Shown here: piece after piece, positions 54,772-61,091 of the stretch
Layout of the letters: every line of letters starts with the position of its first letter
How positions within the stretch are numbered: position 1 is the first letter of the stretch
Assembly: GCA_015075325.1 (NCBI GenBank)
Contig: JABTUP010000014.1
Coordinates: 25,848 to 89,847, forward strand
Direction of reading: 5' to 3'
Length of the DNA stretch: 64,000 nucleotides
Source: Flavobacteriales bacterium
GTDB taxonomy: Bacteria > Bacteroidota > Bacteroidia > Flavobacteriales_E > Vicingaceae
Made by a program: the position numbers and the translations under genes
The notes under the pieces: generated by a model
Database searches by the model: none
What the model was told of the DNA's origin: nothing
The model's input: the letters and a program-made list of their open reading frames with translations, nothing else

Positions 54772-54798
54772 GTAAGTTAGTGTTTACTTACAAAAGTA
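54772..54798 (-). promoter_or_regulatory. Promoter and palindromic operator of the TetR-MOSC unit
   Basis: On the - strand, -7 box TACTTTTG (54798-54791) is followed directly by the palindrome of half-sites GTAAGT and ACTTAC with 8-base spacer (54772-54791; + strand GTAAGTTAGTGTTTACTTAC). It differs from the site at 42746-42772 at only two spacer bases. Leader length is about 20 bases. Confidence 0.72.
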
Positions 54799-54871
54799 TA
54801 TCTAATAAATCAAACAGCGTTTAAAAAAAATGTTAAATTATCTTAAAAAGAAAAATTTAGAAGAAAAAAAT

Positions 54872-55495
54872 TTAAATGATATTTTCTTTAAAAGCATAAA
54901 TAACTATTCCTGCGGTATTTTTCAACCCAAGTTTAGTCATAATGTTTTTTCGATGTGTGTTTACAGTGTGTGTACTCAAACAAAGAGCATCGGCAATTTC
55001 TTTATTGGTTAACCCATCACTTATCATTCGAATAATTTCAATTTCTCTTTCTGATAAAGAACTACCAGAACAACTACCCGATTCATCGTCTTTATCTGCT
55101 AAAATATCAATAACATGACCGCAATAAAATTGCTTTCCATTTTTGGTATCTTCAATAGCTTCTAAAATTTCTGGTTTATCACAATCGTCAAGCAAATAAC
55201 TATCAACACCTAATTTAAGTGCTTTATAAATGGTTTGTTTTGGTAATACATCTGTAATCGCCAATATTTTGGTGCTTTTATAAGCTTTTTTTATATCAGC
55301 AATAAAATCAACACCAAATGAAGGTTGAGAATAATCAATAACCACAATGTCTGGAAAATATTTTTTTGAAGTAGAAACAAAACTCTCTTTGCTATCTACC
55401 ACACCCAAAACTCTATTGCCTAATCTACTTTGTAGAATGGTTTTTAAACCTTCTCCAGCAATTAAATTATTGTTTACAATTAAAATATCTATCAT
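54872..55495 (-). CDS. LuxR-type response regulator with atypical receiver
   Basis: A 207-residue NarL/FixJ-type protein: receiver domain (residues 1-115) and LuxR HTH (about 145-205; SSLSEREIEIIRMISDGLTN and ALCLSTHTVNTHRKNIMTKL). The phosphoacceptor Asp is present (D54 in IVVIDYSQ), but the acidic pair near residue 8 is Asn-Asn (ILIVNNN) and the conserved Lys is Asp (D103 in YLLDDCD). It may not be phosphorylated in the normal way. No histidine kinase gene is nearby. It is driven by its own strong promoter at 55532-55562. Confidence 0.88.
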   Translation of the reverse strand: MIDILIVNNNLIAGEGLKTILQSRLGNRVLGVVDSKESFVSTSKKYFPDIVVIDYSQPSFGVDFIADIKKAYKSTKILAITDVLPKQTIYKALKLGVDSYLLDDCDKPEILEAIEDTKNGKQFYCGHVIDILADKDDESGSCSGSSLSEREIEIIRMISDGLTNKEIADALCLSTHTVNTHRKNIMTKLGLKNTAGIVIYAFKENII

Positions 55496-55531
55496 TTGTT
55501 ATTGTTATTTAGACTAATTCTAAATAATATC

Positions 55532-55562
55532 CAAAAGTAAACAGTTTTAAGTATTCAAACAA
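55532..55562 (-). promoter_or_regulatory. Promoter of the LuxR regulator (TTG-N20-TACTTTTG)
   Basis: On the - strand, TTG (55562-55560), 20 bases, then a perfect -7 box TACTTTTG (55539-55532), the best two-part promoter in the window. A short inverted repeat TTTAG...CTAAA (55508-55524) lies in the leader and could be an operator. Confidence 0.65.
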
Positions 55563-55636
55563 AGAATTTTCTATATAATTTTTAAGTATTTTGATTGATT
55601 ATAATTTATCGTTAAATTTACTATTCAATTTTACCA

Positions 55637-58600
55637 ATGAAACAAGGTTTTTTCTATATTATATTACTCCTTTTGTTAGGTTTTTCATCCATAAAAGCTC
55701 ATAACGAAGGTTTACGTTTTATTGAAAATAAAGGACAGTGGACCGCTCCATTTCTTTATAAAGCAGACATTGGTAATGGAGCATTATTTGTTGAACAAAA
55801 AGCATTTACATACAATTTATACAATGCCGATGAAATGCAAAGCAATCATTTTTCGGTAACAAGCAACCCTAAATCGATAAAATACCATGCTTTTAAAGTT
55901 AACTTTTTAAATGCTTTAAACGCTCAAATTCATCATACCGATAAATACCCCGAGTACTACAATTTTTTATTGGGTAGCAATAAAAATTTATGGAAAAGTA
56001 AGGTAGCTTCCTATCATCAAATCGAGTACAAAAATCTTTATCCAAACATTGATTTGGTGCTATATTCCATGGGTAATTTTTTAAAGTACGATGTTATTGT
56101 TCAACCATTAGGAAAAGTAGCCGATGTGCAATTGTTTTACGAAGGCGTAGATTTATTAAAAATAGACCGTTCAGGAAATTTAATTGTTAAAACTTCGGTT
56201 GGTGATGTAGTTGAACAAAAGCCTTATGCTTATCAAAACATTAACAACACTAAAGTTGAAGTTGCTTGCGAATACATGCTAAAAAACAACGTACTTTCAT
56301 TTAATGTTACTGGAAAATACAATAAGAACTTGCCGCTCGTTATCGACCCCGTTTTAATTTTTTCAAGTTTTTCTGGTTCAAATGCCAATAATTTTGGAAT
56401 GACTGCCACTTATGGTTACGATGGAAGTTTATTTGCTGGTGGTACTGCTTTTGGTGTTGGCTACCCTACTACTTTAGGTGCTTTCGATTCTTCTTTTAAT
56501 GGAGTTCCTGCTGGAGGAATAACCGATGTTGTTATAACCAGATACGATTCAACAGGAACAAATTTGATTTATTCAACCTATATTGGTGGGGTTCAAACAG
56601 AAACGCCTCACAGCTTAATTGCCAACGAAAACAACGAATTGTATTTGTATGGAGCTACCAGCTCATTAGATTTTCCTATGTTAAGCAATTCGTACGATGA
56701 TTCGTTTAATGGAGGAACTCCTGTTTACTACGTAAGCACTGGTGCAAATTTTATTAATGGTACAGATATTTACATTTCTAAACTAAGTGCTGATGGTACT
56801 ACTTTACTTGGTTCAACCTACTTGGGTGGTTCAAAAAATGATGGAATAAATACCACCGTTAGCAACAACTACGATTCGTTGATGAACAATTATGGCGATA
56901 TTTTTAGAGGTGAAATTATGCTCGATGCACAAGGAAATTGCTATTTAGCCTCATCAACAAGGTCAGACGACTTTCCTATAATAAATGGTTTTAACAATAA
57001 CTTAGATGGTTTGCAAGACGGAATTATTGCAAAATTCAACACCAATCTTTCTGTATTAGAATGGAGTTCGTTTATTGGAGGAAGTAATGTTGACGCAGGT
57101 TATTCTGTAAAAGTTGATACAACAGGTTATGTTTATGTTTGTGGAGGAACTGCTTCAGTAGATTTTACAACAACAACTGGAACAATTAACACCTCTTATC
57201 AAGGTGGAATGGCAGATGGTTATGTTGTAAAAATTGATACCAACGGAACTCAACTTTTGGCTTCTACTCTACTAGGAACTTCTGCATACGACCAATGTTA
57301 TTTTTTAGAAACCGATCGTTTTGGAAGTATTTATGCTGTTGGTCAAACACGAGGCACATTTCCTGTAATAAACGCTGCTTATAGCAATCCAAACAGCAGT
57401 AATTTTATTGTTCGAATGAACAACGATTTAACAACCATCGATTACAGCACCATTTTTGGAAATGGAAACATCAATGCAAAATTTTCACCTTCTGCTTTTT
57501 TGGTTGATAGATGTGAAAACATTTATGTTTCTGGCTGGGGCGGTGATATTTTAACCGGAATTAATCTTACTGGAATGCCCACCACTCCTGATGCTGTTTT
57601 CCCCAATTCTCCAAATGGTTTCGATTTTTACCTAATTGTGTTAGAACGCAATGCTCAATCACTTCTTTACGGAACTTATTTTGGCGGTTCAATTAGCAGA
57701 GAACATGTTGATGGAGGAACCAGTCGTTTTGATAAAAATGGTATTGTGTATCAATCGGTTTGTGCTGGTTGCCAAAACAACGATGATTTTCCAACCTCGC
57801 CTGGTGCGTGGTCGTCAACAAACAACAGTAGTGGCTGCAACAACGGTATTTTTAAATTCGATTTTGAAATTATTCCAAAAGCAGAATTTACGGTCGATAA
57901 CTTTGAAGGTTGTGCTCCGCTTACGGTAACTTTTACGAACAACAGCAACAGCAGCGATACTTATTTGTGGGATTTTGGTAGTGGTGATACCACCTCAGTT
58001 ATTTTTAATCCAATTAGAACTTATACCATTCCTGGAACATACAACGTAACACTAATTATTCAAGATTCTATTTGCAATACCATCGATACTGCCTTTCAAA
58101 CCATTACTGTTAATCCTCCAATTGAAATTAATGCTATAAGCAACGATTCTACAAGCTGCGAACCTGTAACTCTTTTTGCTTCAGCTACTGGAGCTACCAG
58201 CTACATTTGGTCGAGCAACAACCAATTTACTGATACGTTAAATGCAGGTTTAACCGATACTTTAACCGTTTTTAACAATCAAACCACCACCTATTATGTT
58301 ACTGCAACCAACAACATTTGTAGCGATGTTGATAGCGTTACCATCGTTTTTCATGCTCCATCTTCTCCTCAAATTGGTGTAAATAACCAACAAGGTTGTG
58401 CTCCATTAACTGTTCAATTTAACAACTTAAGTGGTTCTCATGATTATTACCTTTGGAATTTTGGTAGTGGCGACACCACTTCTCAAATCTTAAATCCTAT
58501 CCGAACTTTTTCTAGTGCGGGTTCTTATCCTGTAACGCTAACCGTTGTAGATTCTATTTGTAATACTACGTTATCCACATCAACAACCATAACTGTTGAT

Positions 58601-59611
58601 ACGCCAGTTTCAATAACAACTCCAGGAGTAATTAACACTTGTGATTCAGCTCTGCTTTATACTTTAGGTTCGGGAGCTACAAGCTACATTTGGTCAACCA
58701 ACCCTTTGTTTACCGATACACTAAACCCCGATTTGTCGGATAGTTTAATTGTTTCCGTTTCTGATACTACAACTTTTTATGTAATGGGAATTAATGGGGT
58801 ATGCACGAATACCAGCAGTGTTGTAGTTAATTACAATGGAGTAAAAATTGCAGCTTTAGGAGGAGCCATCTGCTCGGGGCAAAACGACACTTTGTCGGTG
58901 GTAAGTTTAAACAACCAAACTTTAACTTATTCGTGGCAACCAATAGCTGAAATTATTTCGGGTGAAAATACTGCCAACCCAATTGTAAATCCTGTAACAA
59001 CTACCATTTACTATGTTACTGCCCAAAACAGTTTTGGTTGTTCTGCAAACGATTCTGTAACAGTTTTTGTTTCTGGGTTTAACCCAAACAACATTAGCAT
59101 TTCTGCCGATAAAGACACCTTAATAAATGGCGAAGGAACTTATTTACACGCACTTCCTGATACCAACTTTAGTTATGTTTGGAATCCAAACAGCAACTTA
59201 TCTTCTAACACCATTGCCAGTCCGTTTGCAAACCCTACAACTACAACTACTTACACTCTGCTATTTACTGAAAATGGTAGTGGTTGTACTTATCAAAAAA
59301 CGTACACACTTTATGCTTTTGAATTGGTGTGCGACGAACCCGATGTTTTTCTGCCCAATGCATTTACTCCAAACGGCGACAAAGAAAATGATGTATTGTA
59401 TTTAAGAGGACGAAATGTTGAATTGATGCATTTAAAAATATACAACCGCTGGGGCGAATTGGTTTTTGAAACCGATAAACAAACCATTGGCTGGGATGGC
59501 ACATACAATGGAAAACCTGTCGACCCCGCAGTATTTGTATATCACTTATCTGTAAAATGTATTGACGGACAAGAATACTTTAAAAAAGGAAATGTTACTG
59601 TAATACGTTAG
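55637..59611 (+). CDS. T9SS-secreted SBBP/PKD protein with gliding-type C-terminal domain
   Basis: A 1324-residue cell-surface or secreted protein. Order: signal peptide (FFYIILLLLLGFSSIKAHN), a DUF7948 domain starting NEGLRFIENKGQWT (about 22-240), an SBBP-type beta-propeller (about 245-720, repeated YGSTYLGGS-like strands), a tandem pair of PKD-plus-Ig-like modules starting near residues 748 and 912, another Ig-like region, and a type B T9SS C-terminal domain (about 1230-1324: VFLPNAFTPNGDKENDVL, IYNRWGELVFETD, GWDGTYNGKP). It is followed by a PorP/SprF gene, the usual partner for anchoring such cargo. Confidence 0.92.
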   Translation: MKQGFFYIILLLLLGFSSIKAHNEGLRFIENKGQWTAPFLYKADIGNGALFVEQKAFTYNLYNADEMQSNHFSVTSNPKSIKYHAFKVNFLNALNAQIHHTDKYPEYYNFLLGSNKNLWKSKVASYHQIEYKNLYPNIDLVLYSMGNFLKYDVIVQPLGKVADVQLFYEGVDLLKIDRSGNLIVKTSVGDVVEQKPYAYQNINNTKVEVACEYMLKNNVLSFNVTGKYNKNLPLVIDPVLIFSSFSGSNANNFGMTATYGYDGSLFAGGTAFGVGYPTTLGAFDSSFNGVPAGGITDVVITRYDSTGTNLIYSTYIGGVQTETPHSLIANENNELYLYGATSSLDFPMLSNSYDDSFNGGTPVYYVSTGANFINGTDIYISKLSADGTTLLGSTYLGGSKNDGINTTVSNNYDSLMNNYGDIFRGEIMLDAQGNCYLASSTRSDDFPIINGFNNNLDGLQDGIIAKFNTNLSVLEWSSFIGGSNVDAGYSVKVDTTGYVYVCGGTASVDFTTTTGTINTSYQGGMADGYVVKIDTNGTQLLASTLLGTSAYDQCYFLETDRFGSIYAVGQTRGTFPVINAAYSNPNSSNFIVRMNNDLTTIDYSTIFGNGNINAKFSPSAFLVDRCENIYVSGWGGDILTGINLTGMPTTPDAVFPNSPNGFDFYLIVLERNAQSLLYGTYFGGSISREHVDGGTSRFDKNGIVYQSVCAGCQNNDDFPTSPGAWSSTNNSSGCNNGIFKFDFEIIPKAEFTVDNFEGCAPLTVTFTNNSNSSDTYLWDFGSGDTTSVIFNPIRTYTIPGTYNVTLIIQDSICNTIDTAFQTITVNPPIEINAISNDSTSCEPVTLFASATGATSYIWSSNNQFTDTLNAGLTDTLTVFNNQTTTYYVTATNNICSDVDSVTIVFHAPSSPQIGVNNQQGCAPLTVQFNNLSGSHDYYLWNFGSGDTTSQILNPIRTFSSAGSYPVTLTVVDSICNTTLSTSTTITVDTPVSITTPGVINTCDSALLYTLGSGATSYIWSTNPLFTDTLNPDLSDSLIVSVSDTTTFYVMGINGVCTNTSSVVVNYNGVKIAALGGAICSGQNDTLSVVSLNNQTLTYSWQPIAEIISGENTANPIVNPVTTTIYYVTAQNSFGCSANDSVTVFVSGFNPNNISISADKDTLINGEGTYLHALPDTNFSYVWNPNSNLSSNTIASPFANPTTTTTYTLLFTENGSGCTYQKTYTLYAFELVCDEPDVFLPNAFTPNGDKENDVLYLRGRNVELMHLKIYNRWGELVFETDKQTIGWDGTYNGKPVDPAVFVYHLSVKCIDGQEYFKKGNVTVIR

Positions 59612-59770
59612 TTGAAAGTTTGTAAAGTATAAAGTTTATAAAGTTAAAAGTTTGTAAAGTTGAAAGTTACCACACCACCATTGAATATTTTTCTAAACTT
59701 ATTTTCTTCGAGAACGATTGTTTATTTGTTTCTACTAACTTTTTACTTTCAACTTTCAACTTTTAACTGC
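59612..59770. repeat. AAAGTT/AACTTT repeat cluster, inverted across the start of the next gene
   Basis: The left part (59612-59670) repeats AAAGTTTGTAAAGT-like words; the right part (59738-59768) holds the inverse words, ACTTTCAACTTTCAACTTTT. The two can pair as a long imperfect hairpin that encloses the N-terminal codons of the PorP/SprF-type gene. Confidence 0.65.
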
Positions 59771-60715
59771 TCCGCTCAAGACATCCATTTTTCTCAATTT
59801 TATAATTCGCCATTAAACCTTAACCCTGCTTTAACTGGTAGTTTTGCTGGCGATATTCGTTTGGTTGCTAACCAACGTACACAATGGAGTTCGGTTACCA
59901 CTCCCTACTCTACTTATGGTATTTCGGTTGATGCAAACACCATTTATAATACTCCATTCCATATCGGTTTAGGTGTTTACAACGATAAAGCAGGCGATTC
60001 GGAATACAGCACACTCCAACTGGCACCAAGTTTTGGTTACACCTATTTTATTGGAGATTCTACCCATAGTTTAACAGCAGGTGTTCAACCTACTTTTACT
60101 CAGCGAAGCATTAATTATAACCGTTTAAAATTCGACAACCAATACAACGGTGTTAGTTACGACGAAAGTTTAGGTAACGGCGAAACCTTTAGTAATGAAG
60201 GACGACAATACCTCAATGTGCATGGTGGCATTAGCTGGAATTATACTCTAAACCTGAGAAAAACAGTTACAGCAGGCGTGGCTTTGCACAATATTTTTAG
60301 TCCTAAACAAAGTTTTTTTAACGACGATAACATTGAACTACACAAACGATTTACCATACATGCCAACGGAACATTTAAGGTTGCCAACAAAATAGATGTT
60401 GTTCCTGGTATTTCGGTAATGACACAGCATCAATTTAAAGAAATTATTTTTGGTGGCTCAGGAAAATACCACCTCAATTATGGCGATTACAAAGCCGTTT
60501 ATTTAGGCTTTTGGTATCGCAATAGCGACGCTACTTATGTTACAGCCGAAATGGATTATGGAAATTTTCATTTTGGAGTAAGTTACGACATCAACCTATC
60601 GTCGTTAAAAGTTGCCAGCCGAAACCGAGGTGGATTTGAGTTCTCTGTAATTTACATCTTCGAAAAGTTTCGCCCAACCATTAAGCGATACAAAGCTTGT
60701 CCGAATTATATTTAG
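59660..60715 (+). CDS. PorP/SprF-family T9SS membrane protein
   Basis: A 351-residue outer-membrane protein of the PorP/SprF family. Mature part begins QDIHFSQFYNSPLNLNPALT, then SFAGDIRLVANQRTQWSSVT, both diagnostic. These 14-stranded barrels bind the type B C-terminal domain of T9SS cargo, so it is expected to serve the protein encoded just upstream. The start is uncertain: there is no in-frame ATG before the signal peptide, and TTG at 59660 (or TTG at 59681) must be used. The signal peptide itself (LLTFYFQLSTFN) is encoded by a copy of the local ACTTTCAACTTT repeat. Confidence 0.88.
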   Translation: MKVTTPPLNIFLNLFSSRTIVYLFLLTFYFQLSTFNCSAQDIHFSQFYNSPLNLNPALTGSFAGDIRLVANQRTQWSSVTTPYSTYGISVDANTIYNTPFHIGLGVYNDKAGDSEYSTLQLAPSFGYTYFIGDSTHSLTAGVQPTFTQRSINYNRLKFDNQYNGVSYDESLGNGETFSNEGRQYLNVHGGISWNYTLNLRKTVTAGVALHNIFSPKQSFFNDDNIELHKRFTIHANGTFKVANKIDVVPGISVMTQHQFKEIIFGGSGKYHLNYGDYKAVYLGFWYRNSDATYVTAEMDYGNFHFGVSYDINLSSLKVASRNRGGFEFSVIYIFEKFRPTIKRYKACPNYI

Positions 60716-60721
60716 GTAGTA

Positions 60722-60754
60722 AAAATCAAAGCTTTTTAAAAAAGCTTTGATTTT
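60722..60754. terminator. Hairpin after the PorP/SprF gene
   Basis: Perfect inverted repeat with 16-base arms (left AAAATCAAAGCTTTTT) around one central A, 6 bases after the stop codon. It ends in a T-run on either strand, so it is a likely bidirectional terminator. Confidence 0.7.
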
Positions 60755-60869
60755 AAAATGCTTTGTAAAACTAGTACTGAATTATATTTTACTCGAAAAG
60801 AAGCAAAGCTTTGATTTTAAAATGCCTTGTAAAAACTAATACTGAATTATATTTTACTCGAAAAGAAGC
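60741..60869. repeat. Tandem duplication of a 64-65 base unit
   Basis: Copy 1 at 60741-60804 and copy 2 at 60805-60869 each begin AAAGCTTTGATTTTAAAATG and end AAAAGAAGC, with only a few differences between them. They link the hairpin at 60722-60754 with the one at 60865-60895. Confidence 0.85.
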
Positions 60870-60895
60870 AAAGCTTTTTAAAAAAGCTTTGCTTC
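60865..60895. terminator. Second hairpin, related to the one at 60722
   Basis: Perfect inverted repeat with 15-base arms (left GAAGCAAAGCTTTTT) around one central A. It shares the AAAGCTTTTT core with the first hairpin. It stands 12 bases beyond the tracrRNA terminator and could act as a back-up stop. Confidence 0.6.
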
Positions 60896-60907
60896 TAAAA
60901 ATTAGCC

Positions 60908-60936
60908 AAAAAAAATGCCCCGTAGAAAGACGAGGC
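60908..60936 (-). terminator. Rho-independent terminator of the tracrRNA
   Basis: On the - strand GCCTCGT (60936-60930) pairs with ACGGGGC (60923-60917), with one G-U pair and a 6-base loop, followed by AT7 ending near 60908. Confidence 0.8.
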
Positions 60937-60991
60937 GGCTTAATGTTTTCACAACGGAATAATCCTTATTGTGAATAGCTTCAAAATTGTA
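60908..60991 (-). ncRNA. tracrRNA of the type II-C CRISPR-Cas9 system
   Basis: Transcribed away from cas9. On the - strand the 5' part holds an anti-repeat (ACAATTTTGAAGCTATTCAC, 60990-60971), then a nexus-like segment (AAGGATTATTCCGTTGTG), then a GC-rich hairpin and U-run at the 3' end. The anti-repeat and nexus words match what I recall of Bacteroidota II-C tracrRNAs and repeats beginning GTTGTGAATAGC. The predicted length is about 80-85 nt. Its 5' end is inferred from the -7 box at 60995-61002. It would pair with crRNA repeats and load Cas9. The array itself is not in the window. Confidence 0.8.
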
Positions 60992-60994
60992 AGA

Positions 60995-61002
60995 CAAATT
61001 TA
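60995..61002 (-). promoter_or_regulatory. -7 box TAAATTTG for the tracrRNA
   Basis: A perfect TAnnTTTG match on the - strand immediately upstream of the anti-repeat. No clear TTG at -33 was found. The 89 bases between this box and the cas9 ATG are AT-rich and must also hold the cas9 promoter, of which I see only a weak candidate (TATTATTG, 61033-61040). Confidence 0.55.
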
Positions 61003-61091
61003 ATTCAAAAAAATTTAATACTACCTGTTTTATATTATTGTTTTTAAAAAATGTTTAGTGTATTTTTAAAGTTCTTAAAAAATTTAATAAA

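Noticed and set aside
54830..55012. Small + strand frame before the LuxR gene
   Set aside because: It runs antisense through the LuxR HTH coding region and shows no plausible protein features.
60741..60869. Direct repeats next to cas9 as a possible CRISPR array
   Set aside because: Only two adjacent copies with no spacers, a 64-65 base period, and no similarity to the tracrRNA anti-repeat.
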